Assembly: GCA_035578905.1 (NCBI GenBank)
Contig: JAQJVL010000284.1
Location: 248,001-312,000 of the forward strand
DNA: 64,000 bases
Source of the DNA: Stictocephala bisonia
Taxonomy: Eukaryota; Arthropoda; Insecta; Hemiptera; Membracidae
Direction of reading: 5' to 3'
Positions 11,798-62,776 of this stretch are shown here, piece by piece (within the stretch, counting starts at the first letter, position 1; the number at the start of each line of letters is the position of its first letter). Under the pieces are notes generated by a model. It saw only the letters and a list, made by a program, of their open reading frames with translations. It searched no databases and was not told the origin of the DNA. Both the position numbers and the translations under genes were made by a program.

Positions 11798-12791
11798 CAG
11801 GGTGTTACAAAAAGGTTGAGCTGGCTATGCATTTTCAGATTCTATGTGTGACTCTAAGCAAATATTTGTTCAATTTCCACTTTGTTCAGCAACTAGGTGC
11901 CATTTTGTTATTTTCATAAAACAATTTATATCTTTGTTGTTGTCTTTACGATTGTTGCAACGGTAAATGGCTTCATATTAGAAGGTAGTATTTAATACAA
12001 AAATATATTTAAGTTATTTTTTTTATTTTCAAAATGGCACTGTTTTTTTTTAAATTGTGTAAGACAAAAAAAGTGTTTAAACAACATTCCCTTTCCCCTT
12101 ATTTGTAAAAATCGCTTAAGAATTAAATATTTTATGAATTAACTTTAATTCACATGCAAACTAAATGGCTACCAATTTGACAGTATTTAAACAGAATGTG
12201 AATTAAGGTTAATTCATAAAATAGTTATTTTTAAATCATTTTTCCAAATGAGTTATCATGAGAAAGGGACAGTAGTTTAAAAGCGGTTTTGTGTTTTATA
12301 CAAATGTTATAAAACCAGTAACTTTATTAATTCACATGCAAACTAAATGGCTACCAATTTGACAGTATTTAAACAGAATGTGAATTAAGGTTAATTCATA
12401 AAATAGTTATTTTTTAAATAATTATTTTTCCAAATGAGTTATCATGAGAAAGGGACAGTAGTTTAAAAGTGGTTTTGTGTTTTATACAAATGTTATAAAA
12501 CCAATGGTTTTTTTAGATATGTTAAAATAAGATAAAATGACCGCCATTTTGAAAATAAAAAGATAATATAAATATATTTTTTTATTAAATACCAACTTCT
12601 AATATGAACCCGTGTACCGAGTTTTGTAACAACCGTAAAGATAACAACAAATATATAAATTGTTTTATGAAAAAACAAAATGGCGTCTAGATGCTAAAAA
12701 AAGCGGAAATTGAAACACATTCATTTTTAGCTCAGAATCACATATAGAATCTGAAAATCTACAGACAGCGCAACCTTTTTGTAACACCCTG
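11798..12791. mobile_element. Foldback element with about 250-bp inverted arms
   Basis: The ends are CAGGGTGTTACAAAAAGGTT and, on the right, its complement AACCTTTTTGTAACACCCTG followed by TA. The arms stay alignable for about 250 bp. The centre holds a direct duplication of about 182 bp (the ACATGCAAACTAAATGGC block at 12152 and again at 12334). The CAGGGTG terminus and flanking TA suggest a non-autonomous mariner-type transposon. No transposase coding remains. Confidence 0.75.
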
Positions 12792-12799
12792 TATATTTA

Positions 12800-14550
12800 A
12801 TTAAATGTATAAGGGTCACAAACACCTTATATACTAAAGTATATTTAGTCAAGAGGCCTTGCCTTGCTACAGGGTAGTTCTCTGTGCTTGCTTACCCTTC
12901 CCTTTGTGGTTCTCTCTAAATCATCACATCAATATCTTCAGCCTGCTGCTGTTCTAGATAGCAAAGTTTTACAGACTAGAAAACAGTCATCTTTGGCTAA
13001 AAAAGTAGATCAATAATATATATCAAATTCATTGATAGAGTTTACTATAAAAATGAGAGTTATGTCCTGTTAAATTGCAGGGCAGGGACAGGGGGGGAAA
13101 TACATTTCTTGTTCGTTAGTGAGTCAGGATCTTTACTACTCTTAGCGGCAGTTGCGATAAAATCTAGAACTAAATTGCTTGGAGCGCTAAACTGGGCGCC
13201 CAGACGAACACCCTTAAAAATGCTGTAGACTAATTAGTGAGACAGATTAATTATTTAAATAAGTATTTTTATTTCATATTGCTTGAAACTAATTTTTAAA
13301 GAGATATAATATGTATAATATGAATTTTATGAATATAACTAGTTGTTTACATGTGCCTTGCTACGGGATTAACAAATAAACAGTAATGTTTTGGTTCATT
13401 TTAAATTTCAATAAGCATCATTTAGCCTATATCAAGTATTCATTTTGTTTGTTTTTATCTAACAGCTGATGGTGTCAAATAAATAAAGTAACTCATACTT
13501 TTAACCTGATACCCACTTGGGTGTGTGTCAAAAGTTTTAATTTCATTTGTTTTTCTTATTAGCTGATTTTTAACTAAATAAATAAAATAACTCCATAAGA
13601 ATAATATTGAAACTTGAAGGCCCATGGGACGAAGCTCTAGAGTCGGATGTGAATGAAACCAAGCCAAAAATCTTCTAGGAGTGAACTCTACAACTACCAA
13701 AAGTTTCATGGTGATCCGATATGTGATTTAGTAATGCATAAAGACAGACACACATACATTCGTTTTTGTACATTATATAGATTAATCATTTTTGAAGCTC
13801 TTTTAATTTTATGGGATTATAGTTTGATAGCATGAAATTACTCAAACACTTCACCAATATTATTTTGTGAAACCTTTCAGAAATTATGTTTGCAATAGAG
13901 GCATTTTCATAAAACAAACCATCACAGTGTCTGACGTTGGAAATTGCTTCTGAAAGACCTCAAAAAAATTAATATTACTAGAGTGTTTAAGTCCTTTCAT
14001 ACTGTGACATTATGATACAATTTTTAATTACAACCTTCTTGAAAACAGTGTTAGGTAAGTCGCATGACCTGATCTGAGTTAAAATGGTTCCCATAGTTGC
14101 CTTTCCTCTCAGTTCATACTACATATTAAAGAGCCCATTCTAGAGATAATGTGCTCTGTAGGCAGCTAAACAACAACTGGCTGGAGCTCAAACTCTCTTA
14201 TTGTAAGTAACAAATTGTCATTCAAAGATGCTCATACCTAGTCCCATTAGGTAAACATCTATTTAAAAGTATATAATCAATGTTAAAAGCAAGTAGCAAA
14301 ATGAGAAAATAAGCAATTGATCTGTGGATGTATAAAACTAAGTGTGTTATCCCGCCTTTCAATTGGTAGTGTTAAAACTGGATTAAAACATTTAGCTGTC
14401 ACAAAACCAAATGGGATTATGGGAAAATATTAGCAATTAGAAATTAATGATTCAAAATAAAAGGGTCTTACGAAATTATTTTAGAACTATGTAAAAAAAT
14501 TAAGAAATTACAGGTTTGAAACAAACACATTTCTTTTAAAAATTAATTAC
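12800..14550. other. No gene seen; old dispersed repeat tail
   Basis: Nothing coding is recognised. The stretch near 13620-13765 (CATGGTGATCCGATATGTG, then AAAGACAGACACACA) has the look of the 3' end of a decayed dispersed repeat common in insect genomes, but I cannot name the family. Confidence 0.4.
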
Positions 14551-14555
14551 TTTAA

Positions 14556-14561
14556 TTTATT
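14556..14561 (-). promoter_or_regulatory. Candidate TrxR polyadenylation signal
   Basis: AATAAA on the minus strand, 264 nt past the TrxR stop codon. It is a reasonable distance, but the region is AT-rich and chance matches are common. Confidence 0.3.
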
Positions 14562-14824
14562 TTTTAAATGATTCTTAACAAAATATAGACAACAGTAGTT
14601 ATGTACAGCGAATTGATGGTGATTAAAAAAGTACATATACTCTTCTGATATCACATGCCTCTGAAAGCATGTGTCGGAAAAATCACAATTGTAAAATAAT
14701 TAAAAATATTATACGTTATCGCCCTTTACCAAAGTAGCATAAATATCAAGTGGTGTAAAACCGCCAGTGACAACAGATGAATACTGTGAAGAGTGAGTAT
14801 TGTCTTGTATCTTGCACGACGAAT

Positions 14825-53224
<38,400 letters not shown>

Positions 53225-53472
53225 ATTTAAAATAACTAATTTTTGATTGTAATAATACCGAATTAAGTTTTAAGATCCATGAACTTGTAAAATGTTAAGG
53301 ATTAAGACATTATACTGTTACAACTGTCAAAGCCTCCTCCCAAATAATGTCTACTACAGCCACAACCAAATCCAAACTAACATAAATGTTGCGTAAACAC
53401 TAACAAAGCAGCCGCAAGTCATTACATACAGCAACAGCTAGACAATACGTTATTGAAGTCTAATTCTTAGGA
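53225..53472. promoter_or_regulatory. Candidate bidirectional promoter, TrxR / sniffer-like
   Basis: Only 248 bp separate two start codons facing away from each other, so both 5' UTRs and both promoters must lie here (unless upstream noncoding exons exist). It contains a forkhead-core GTAAACA near 53391-53397. No TATA box at a convincing distance and no exact antioxidant-response element (TGACnnnGC) on either strand; the nearest is TGACTTGCGGC on minus, which does not fit the spacing. Confidence 0.65.
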
Positions 53473-53598
53473 ATGAAGTCAATTTTAATTTCTGGGTGTA
53501 ACCGTGGAATAGGTTTGGGTTTGGTAAAATATTTAACCGAGCAAAATAATTCACTAAAACATATAATAGCAACGTGTCGTAACCCTCAAGATGCCAAG
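53473..53598 (+). CDS. Sniffer-like short-chain dehydrogenase, first coding exon
   Basis: 42 codons from ATG to an AAG|GTAAGA donor, phase 0. MKSILISGCNRGIGLGLVKY then HIIATCRNPQDAK. The cofactor-binding TGxxxGxG motif of classical short-chain dehydrogenases appears as SGCNRGIG. The TCRN.. block and the exact start are those of Drosophila sniffer and related C-factor-like carbonyl reductases, NADPH enzymes that protect neurons from oxidative damage. The catalytic part (Asn-Ser-Tyr-Lys) lies in exons not found in the 10.4 kb that follow, so intron 1 is long or continues past the window. Confidence is high for family, moderate for orthology. Confidence 0.85.
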
Positions 53599-53959
53599 GT
53601 AAGACTGCATTTTACACACTAGCCATCTTATTTATATTATATAACTAAGAGATGTTAAGACTTACGTGAACCGGTTGGAGCCATAAGTAAATGAAGATAC
53701 TGTTCAATAAACACAGAATAGAATAGTTAACAGTTAATAAAATTGTCTAAAGGATCAGTCCAATACAAGTACGTAGGTACACTCCTGACAAAGATTTAAA
53801 TACGATTGTACAATAGTTTCAGTCACGACCAGTGAGCGAGGACAATCGCACCTCTCTCGTCTCTCTGTCCTATCGAGTAAATGATTATTTTGAAGTAACT
53901 TCAACTTGTACTTGGTCTTAGTATCTATAACGTTAAGCGTTCTGCTAGCAACCGAATCG

Positions 53960-53977
53960 TGACGTCATATTACGTCA
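53960..53977. promoter_or_regulatory. Paired CRE-like sites
   Basis: TGACGTCA at 53960-53967 and TTACGTCATC at 53970-53979, in intron 1 of the sniffer-like gene, about 360 bp past its first exon. CREB/ATF-type proteins bind TGACGTCA; a role here is not shown by sequence alone. Confidence 0.35.
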
Positions 53978-55242
53978 TCATAGTGAATTCCGTAAGAATT
54001 CCCATGATATTCAATAGTCATTCACATCCGGCACATTTCTTGGAAATTCTTTTGCTTTCTATACCTAACGTTCTAGAACAGAAATCAATCATTCTTTCCT
54101 TTTGTTTAAATTTGAATGATAATTTTTGAGCTAAGGAAAAATATGACTTTATTATATTTTATGACTTTATTAGTAGGCATATGAATTTGTACGACAATCG
54201 TATAAACGTCACATTTATAAATAAATAAAACACGAACATAGACATTTATTTTCTTTGCAAAATTTACAGTGCTTAGCTAAGATATTCAACTCTCTAAATG
54301 TAGTTGACATTGACTGAAATTTAAAACTTGGTCACAATTTTACAGTTTCCTTCTTTTTATATATTTGAAACTTATTATTCACGAAGATAAAAATTCACTT
54401 TTTTCAACTAAAACTCGTTAACTCAGGAATTCAAGAGCTCTGGTAATCCCCAACATCACAGTACCTTTTATCAAAGGTATTCCAGTTATAACTGTATTAA
54501 GTTATACAAACTGCCATTTTCTAAAGGCTGAAACAAATATTAATAAATTTAGAAATTACTAAAAGCTCTATTGCTGAAAAAAGAATATTATTCAGTAGCT
54601 AACTTTGGAAATGATGACCTGGCTTGTCTTTGATTTTAATTGATAATTGCTATTATAATTGTAAATACAACTATTTTATATATAGTATTAGTATTGTATT
54701 ATCACTGTAAATGGGACGATTGTCATGCAAGTTTTGTTTTACGACAGTAAATTTGTTTTGTTTGATTTGTTTTGTAACAAATTCATTTGATTTGTAAACA
54801 ATAAATGTTCTTTTATTATATAAATAAAATTTATACAATTGTAGTTTTCATTGTTTTAAGATTTAATTCATTAAAGTTAAAATTACTAAATACTTTGGCC
54901 AATAGTTAACAAAGGCGAAACAAAGTAGGCATAATGATAGTTTTTGAAAACTAAACAATTTGAGTTTTTTATCACAATAGTAGAATAGACATACAATATT
55001 TCAGAAATGATTTTTAAATTTGCACTTGTGTAAGTGAACTGTTGGAAAAGATAACAATCTACCAGTTTTAGGACATAAATGCATTTCATGTATCTAGTTC
55101 AGATTAAGCAGTGTAGCAACTTGCTGATTTGTAATAAAATTAATTGATAGGACAACCAATTTAATTTACACCTGTTACTTGCTTATCTAATTGAAGTATT
55201 AAGTTGTGATTTTTATCATCATTTATTGACAATTATAATAAG

Positions 55243-55905
55243 TTTTCACTACACTACTATGAGTTTAGCTGTTTTCGTTATGTGTTTACAACCTACGAAA
55301 CATCATATTTTCAACAGCTGTCTATTGTTTACTACCACCAAAAGTAACATTGTTTACAACCGAAAAATTTCCACAGTCAACAACACCTGTTTTTATTCCG
55401 TAGTGTAGTGAAAAGTATCATTAAAAACTCGAGTGGAAGTGTTTTGTATGTTCTCGACCATTCGAAGTGCTCGACAAGTCTCGCACTTCAAACATATGGT
55501 CTCGAAAATGCAAAACCCCACTTTCCACTCTTGTTATGAAATGTACTATTTCACTACACTACTATGAGTTCAGCTGTTTTCGTTATGTGTTTACAACCTG
55601 CGAAACATCATATTTTCAACAGCTGTCTATTGTTTACTACCGAAAGTAACATTGTTTACAACCGAAAAATTTTCCACAGTCAACAACACCTGTTTTTAAA
55701 ACATGTTTCTAATTTAATAAACCGTTAACATTCCAAAAATGAGTTTTTATTGCGTAGTGTAGTGAAAAGTATCGTTCAAAACTCGAGTGAAATTGTTTTG
55801 TATGTTCTCGACCATTTGAAGTGCTCGACAAGTCTCGCACTTCAAACATATGGCTCGAACATGCAAAACCCCACTTTCCACTCTTGTTATGAAATATACT
55901 ATTAC
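55243..55905. repeat. Tandem 306-bp duplication of an inverted-repeat unit
   Basis: Two units (55243-55548 and 55549-55905). Each has a part bounded by TTTCACTACACTAC and its complement GTAGTGTAGTGAAA (55243-55414 and 55549-55768), followed by a shared flank with TGTATGTTCTCGACCATT and GCAAAACCCCACTTTCCACT. The second unit has an extra insertion of about 45 bp near 55697-55745. The inverted termini look like those of a small MITE that duplicated together with its flank. Confidence 0.8.
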
Positions 55906-56222
55906 ATAATGTTTTTGTTCACAAATTCCTATTGTTAAAATTATTGTTGTACGCCTAAAGTGTTTCTCATAAATTTGCAACTGAAGTCGCTTTTATCTTT
56001 AAATAAATATCCACAAAATTCCCAAGGTAACTTAAGAATAATAGAATAATTAATTGCAATTTGATTCCAGACTCATTGGTGGATATGATAAATCACAAAA
56101 GGTGAATAAGATAGTTTAGACTATATCAAAATCATTTATTAGCCATTAGACAGTGTATTACAATATTGTTCATTGTAGGCTTTGCCAATAATAAATAACA
56201 TATAAACGAAGAACAATAGTAT

Positions 56223-56790
56223 AACTCGCGAGGTTTACCGAGGCACTTGGCCAGGCGATGCGCAGTAGACTAATTGGAGTGGGGGAGCCGCCGAGTTAGT
56301 TTGTGCCATATGGTAAATAAAAATAGAAAATAAAACCATCTGACATTTAAAATGTTGTTTACAACCTGACTTAACCTTGTTACTGTTAATAGATAAATAA
56401 TTGTGAAAATTATAATTAATTAATGACACGTTTAACTTGTTTTTGTTTAATTGTTCATAGATCTATTGATTATATCATAATTTTATTTATTGAATTATAA
56501 GCAATTTAATGTATCCATTTTCAGACTTTGCAAAGACATCATAATAAGAGGTTCAAATTAAAAATGAAAACAACCTTTCTCATTGGCCATTAGAATAAAT
56601 GTAAACAAACAACAAAGAAGGTGAAAATACATTTTTCTCTACACAGAGAGGCACTGCAAAACAGTAACTAAAACTTAAGAGATTAGTCTCATGATGGAGG
56701 GGTATAACAGTGGTGGGACTGCTCTCCCCTCTACTTCTACTATTATTCCCCTCATGCGCAGGTCAAGTGCTTCGGTAAGCCTCGCGAGTT
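56223..56790. mobile_element. MITE with about 45-bp GC-rich inverted termini
   Basis: Left AACTCGCGAGGTTTACCGAG, right complement AACTCGCGAGGCTTACCGAA, and the match goes on through GCACTTG and GCGC. I could not settle a target duplication. The interior lacks coding. Superfamily unknown. Confidence 0.7.
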
Positions 56791-56952
56791 TAAACCTTCG
56801 TTAATTTAATTATTTTGCTGATGAATCCTGAATCTTACAAAAATTAATTTTAAGTTAAACAATTTTTTAAAGAATAGTTCAAATAAATATTTGAAAAAAA
56901 ATTAAAACAAAACTAATGTAATAAATCTCCTATAACTCCTAATCAGTAATTA

Positions 56953-57052
56953 AATTTATATACGGTATAATAAAGTAAATTAAACAAGTAAACAGATGAT
57001 CAATTTATATGCGGTATAATAAAGTAAATTAAACAAGTTAACAGATGATCAA
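56953..57052. repeat. Tandem duplication, about 50 bp
   Basis: Two copies of a unit containing CGGTATAATAAAGTAAATTA and ACAGATGATCAATTT, differing at two or three positions. Confidence 0.85.
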
Positions 57053-57699
57053 TTTCAATGTACACCTAGTTATTACTGTACTATTTATTTTACCACTTTT
57101 ATCCAAAATTCTAATTTAATTTGATAGCTTAGGAATATAAATGTACCATTTGTTTTAAAACAATTAATATTGTAACTAAAAAATTACAATTTACTACGTT
57201 AAAACTTAAAAATAAGAAATAATAATTACAGTTAATTGCATACTACAAGTAAAGTTTACATAAATATTGGTTAGAAAGAAAAATTATTTTTATTTATAGT
57301 GTACAGAAATATCAAGCTACTTATAAGTAATATGGTAAATAATTGGCAAGGGCAATTAACTAAAACTAATTTTATAAAATACTTCTTCAATCCCAAGTAA
57401 ATATTAAATTATTTTTGACAACAGAATTAATAATTGTAACTGGCTCTGTGATGTACAGAATATGCCAGTATTTATATTATTAAATACAATAATTGTAAAT
57501 TCACTTCATTATTCTTGAAAAATTACAACATATCAAATAATATAACAGAAAAAATACAAATTGGAATTATAAAATACTTATATTTTGAACCACCGGTTAC
57601 AGGAACAAGTAAAAAAATCATTCACACTACAGAAGGCCTTATCTACAAGCCACTTTTAACTTTGACTTGAATGATTTTAATTGTTTGTGATTTAAATCA

Positions 57700-59540
57700 C
57701 ATTGTTTATAGATGCAATAGAACTCCACAAACCAGTGCAAAAGAAAGTGGTGGAGGTATTCTTTTGGCTATAATACAATCGCACAGCCAATAGAACACCC
57801 ATCTTTTCTGCTACCGGCTTATCCCATAATAAAGACTTGGATGATGGTGGTATCTTCCCCCAAGTATGCCCAAGGAAATGTACTAAATGTTCTCTAGTTA
57901 TTGCTCTGCTGTTGAGGAGGTTACGATCTATATGCCTTGTGATCTTGAAATGATCCTGACAGGTGACTTTAACATACAGGTATCAACTGGAATGATGGTG
58001 CCAATTTTCAAGTGCTTATATAATCTGGCCTCTATATTTAACCTCACTCAGTTTAACAGCATTATCAACTTTAGAGATGTGATCCTCAACCTTATATTTT
58101 CTTCCTTACCCTCTACGTCTGTTAAAGAGGACTTTCTAATCTTGATGCCTATTGATTCTCACCATCCTGCATTGAATGCAATGTTCTCTACCCTTCCTCA
58201 ATAAATCTTCTTCAAGCTTCTTAGGTACCTGACTTCAGGAATTACAAACTTGATATGGTTTATCTAGATCGTCTGTCCTTGGACTTATTACCTCCCACAC
58301 TGGATGGTGATACTAATGTAACTTTGGAGCGGCCGTAGATAAGGAGCTAAGGCGCCGGCTTGCCACACAATCGGTCCAGGTTCGATTCCCAATGTGACCA
58401 CTAATAGATTTTGCCCTGCCGCTACAGTGGTTCGGAAGTCACGTAAAGCCGTTGGTCCCCAGGTTAAGTGCTAGAGAGGGCTTCTTAGCTCTAACTTCGT
58501 TTGGTAAAATGGTAAAGACGAACTTTAACTTTTAGCTTTTTTTAAACTTTTGCTCAATGATACAGAGAACAGTTTTTGAACATACATCTATGAAGAAGAT
58601 AGGTCTGTCAGCATTTTCTGTTTGGTTATCCTCTGACTTGAATTGAAAGAGCTTGTAGTAAAAAAAAGTGCTGCCAAAAGTTTACAAACAAGCCCTCATC
58701 AATTTATAAGCGGCAGCGTACAGAAACTTTACCACTGTAGAGAGCATTGTCGTACTTTGTCTAATGTCTTAGGGGCTATGTAATGTATGTTCAGGGTGTC
58801 ATTCACAATAAGGAGATCTTTTGGAGTTACATTACACCATAAGAAGACAGAACACTATGCCAACGACTGTGTATTTGATGATGTAAAGACATCATTTTCT
58901 GCTGATATATGTGAGGTATTTGTCAAATATTTTATGTTTGTGTACTCTACTTAGCTGTTCCTCCTGTAATTAAGTCCATGACCAATTCTCTTTATCAGCT
59001 CTTTAATTCTCCAGTGAGTGATTAAAGAATGCTTAGTGAACTGAATAGTTTCAAGTGTTAAGCCCCAAACTCCATTCCACAGAATGTATTGAAACATCGT
59101 AGATACCTGTTGGCTGATCCAATTGCCAAATTGTTCAATCTGTCACTATCTGAAGGAACCTTTACTGATGCAGTGAAGTCAGGATATGTGGTGCCCCTGA
59201 AGTTGCAGGGAGGTTCTTACAAATTATAGGCCCATTGTTATTCAGTCTGTTCTCTAGACTCTTTGAGACACTAAATCTTAAGAAACTTAATCCATGCTTC
59301 CATAACATTAATCAATCATTAATCATGATTTCATGATTGTTAGCATGGATTCAGCTGGAACAAATCAACAGTTACCAATCTTGTATCACTGCAGACTCTT
59401 GCAGTGGCAGCACTTGGTGCTAGGAATCAACTGCACACTGTATTCCTGATCTCAGCAAACGATTTGACTGAGTTAACCACGTTATATCGCTGGCGAAACT
59501 GGAAGCCTACAGAACCACCAATGAAAAAATGATAGTCTGT
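57700..59540 (+). pseudogene. LINE endonuclease-reverse transcriptase relic
   Basis: Reads, with stops, AKESGGGILLAIIQS, MILTGDFNIQVS (endonuclease GDFN) and MPIDSHHPAL (degraded SDH region) up to about 58310. After a SINE insertion the RT part follows: GYVVPLKL, HGFSWNKSTVTNLVSLQT and FLISANDLTELT (from a normal FxDxxKAFDxL). Jockey-like. All catalytic blocks are damaged. Confidence 0.65.
58325..58560 (+). mobile_element. tRNA-derived SINE inserted in the LINE relic
   Basis: tRNA-like head with B box GGTTCGATTCC at 58379-58389 and a preceding A-box-like TAGATAAGGAG. Core GTAAAGCCGTTGGTCCCC, then GGTTAAGTGCTAGAGAGGGC, and a tail. AACTTT flanks both sides as a possible target duplication. The LINE relic continues on either side. 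Confidence 0.75.
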
Positions 59541-60407
59541 ACAATTTTTGTTAGTAATAAAATAAGATGTTGTGCCATAGACCATAAAAGATAAGTTTGT
59601 GATCCACATTTCCCCCTATTGTGATCAATACCTTGCATATCAAAATGTTTAAGCATATAGACACTTATCCGTTTTCTTAACCCAAAACTCAAATGTGCTA
59701 TAAACAAATTAGTTAGTACAGGGTTAGTTTTAACAATAGGGCAAGTGCCTGCATTACTTTGATTTTGTCGGAGACAGGAAAGTAGGCTTAACTTTTAGAA
59801 AATTCCTCGGTAAACCATGTGAAAGTGGCATAAACATACACTAAAATGATGTGTAAATACAAAATAAAAAGTAATAATAAAACCTTCATAGAGACATTTT
59901 GGCCACTGGCCTTATTGGCAGATTTTAACTCTTCTATTATACGGCTTTTCAACCGTAGAGGTAGCTGGGGGTTTGTAAACTATGTTTTATCATTAGGAAT
60001 AAAAACTATGTTTTATGTTTAGGAAACATGGGCTAGCTAAGTTCTTGTGTGTGACGGTTCAAATTTAATAAGAGTGAACTTGTATTGTATTATTCAGAAA
60101 TGATTAAAATTAATTACTAATATCCGAGTTGTAAGATATAACGCCTAAGTCATGAAATCAAAGGTGATTAAACATTGTGAAATAGGCTAACGGCAAGAAC
60201 GAGTTTGTAGAGCAGCAGGGGAACAATGAAACAGAGTATGATGCAATTTGACAGTTGTACTAAACCCTATTGAGTGACCTTGTCGTAGTGCTTGGTTATG
60301 AAAAGGTCACTGATGATAAGTGTCAGGTGGAGTGAGAGGGAGGGGGTCAGATTGTGGTCAACTAAACCGACTGCCTGACTGTGGGCATTGTCTGCATCTA
60401 CTGAAAC

Positions 60408-60454
60408 TGAATATACGCTGCACTTGAATATACGCTGCACTTGAATATACGCTC
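60408..60454. repeat. Short tandem repeat, 20-bp unit
   Basis: ACTTGAATATACGCTGC repeated about 2.5 times. Confidence 0.8.
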
Positions 60455-60459
60455 TCTAT

Positions 60460-62770
60460 AGATAGATTGTAAACAATATTGACCATTTACTTGAAAATGC
60501 ATTACAGTAATTGAAAACAGTACCAAGACATAGAAGCTATTCGTTTATAAATTCAATGATTGGCGCAACACTGACAGACAGTGTATTTCAACATTGGATA
60601 TTTTTCGTATGTTAGGCCCAAAACAATTCAACTAATTGGATTTTAAATGCAATAACAAGGAGGAGAAAGAAGTTTCACAACTTTTTAAACCATCTAATCA
60701 ACAATGGTTTATGTGAGGGCTGTAATGTTGACTGCCATGTGGTTAAAAAATTATGTGTCTTTTAATTAAATGAGATAAGCAATTTTCTAGGGAGCAAGTC
60801 ATTTGTAAGAACTTAAAGGAGGCAATGCTAATAACAAATTAAGCACAAGACATAAACAAGTCTCTATTCTATACTTGCTTGCAGTTATAAACGGAATTCT
60901 CACAACACTAGCAGAAAATATACAACAACAGATAGGGGTAAGTCTGTTTTGGCCTGCCTGCACCCTGTCTCCTTTTACTTGGTGAAAACTCTACAGTGGT
61001 TTTTATGTAATTTTGGTGCCATATAACAAAAGAAGAAATAAAAACTATGACCTAAATAGAGATAGTCTCGAGTGACTTGATTAAGTGTTTCAATATGAGA
61101 AGATATCATAGATTTTTTTTTCAGATACCATCGTTTACGTGTGACGGTTTTCCCGTGAACATAGAATCTACTTATTACAAACAAGTTGTACAAACATTTG
61201 CTACCATATTAATTAAGAGTGTAACGGAAATAATATGTTAAGTTTCTGCTAGTATGTGAACGTAGGAAATAACAACTTCCTCATTGAGAGTACTTATAAT
61301 ACCTTTTAATAAATAAAATTAATCAGTGCAACATATTTATAGTACAACCACTCAGTATTTAGTCTTAATAATAATATTATACATGAATACACATAAGAAT
61401 GTAGTATCTATGCACAAACAACTCTGTGACCTGTGGAACAATCGAGACAGGTAAATACCCACGAATAGATTTTCCAAATGGAAGCTGGTGAACTCGAACC
61501 TGCTCCAGACCCCCAACCACATGAAACTGGTCCAACACCCCCCAAACCGGCAGAGGGTTCCCTAACAACGAGGTAATTCCCAAGGTGGAAACCTATCCCG
61601 ACGGTCAACTGTGACCGTACCACCCCAACCAAGTAGAAACCTTCCTATATATACGCTTTGACCGGCCCTGAACGTAAACATCACTTCAAGGCTAGTGAAC
61701 CTTCTGGCTACGAACTTAGTTGTGCAATGTACATATCGTTAAGTATATTTCTGTATTATACCCTATTATCACAGAAGTGAATTTTTTTCAATTTTACTTA
61801 GCAGATGTGTCATGATGTTATGCCAAAGCTAACATACTATCGTGTTATTTCACAGTGTAAAATAATTCAGAACATGTAAGGTGCGATGTGTAATTTAGGC
61901 TACCCCATAAAAGTTGTTGAGGAAATATATTTTTGAAAAGCTATGACATATTGCTTTTGTCTTTGACATAGACAATTGTCATAGATTGTCAAGCACTTTA
62001 GGCCAAGAGGGAATAAATATTTTGTAGGGCGACTGAGATTTTAAAGGACATTTCACTATTATCTAATTATCTAATTATGGATTCAGAAGTTATGAAGGAA
62101 AAAACTTCCTAAGGAAAATCAAAGGAAAATAAATTTTTACTGCCAAAGGTCAGTTATTACTTTCATTGGAGAAATATTAAAAACTGAATCATTAAATACC
62201 CTAAAGAATAAAAATCAGCTAAAATGTCTGTCACATACTTTTTATAGTGAAGACAAAGTATGTCTTAAAAAGAATACTAATACTCGTACTACTTACCTGT
62301 AGGAGATTTTGATTCACCAAAGAAAACCTTTGTTGTGAGTATATTTAAGGACATGCTGTCTCCCTCCGGGACTAATGACAGTTTATTTCATCTAGGCTAA
62401 AAACTAACTCTAAATCATTGAAAAAAAAAAAAAAAACAGTGGAGAAAAGTAGTTCAGAAAATGTTAACTATGCTAACTGTAGTAAAAAGACTTAAATTAT
62501 TTATTATGGCCAAGGGAGATAAAATCAACCAACAACTTTTAATAACCAGCATATAATGAATGCATTGTTCTTTGTTACCTTGACAACATATTTGAACTCT
62601 TAACACATGTTATTAAACATTATGCAAAGAACAGATGTAAACATAGAGATTACACAAAACTATTACTCTTCCTTCTTTGTGGAATCCATGGTACCTGATG
62701 TAATCTCTGAACTTCTCCTTATCAATGTCTCATACATGTCTTAATTAATGAGTCAGCATAATTGAAGTGT
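60460..62770. other. No gene seen
   Basis: AT-rich intergenic or intron sequence. The open frames at 61377-61632 on minus overlap each other and match no family. No sniffer exon could be recognised. Confidence 0.4.
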
Positions 62771-62776
62771 AGTCAT

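Noticed and set aside
53225..53472. Antioxidant response element between TrxR and the sniffer-like gene
   Set aside because: TGACTTGCGGC on minus lacks the required TGACnnnGC spacing; no exact match found.
58325..58400. Possible tRNA gene
   Set aside because: A B box is present but the cloverleaf is not clean and the match continues into a SINE body shared with other copies.
53599..62770. Second exon of the sniffer-like gene
   Set aside because: I looked for NNAG-type and YxxxK-type short-chain dehydrogenase blocks and saw none; only transposon relics are recognisable.
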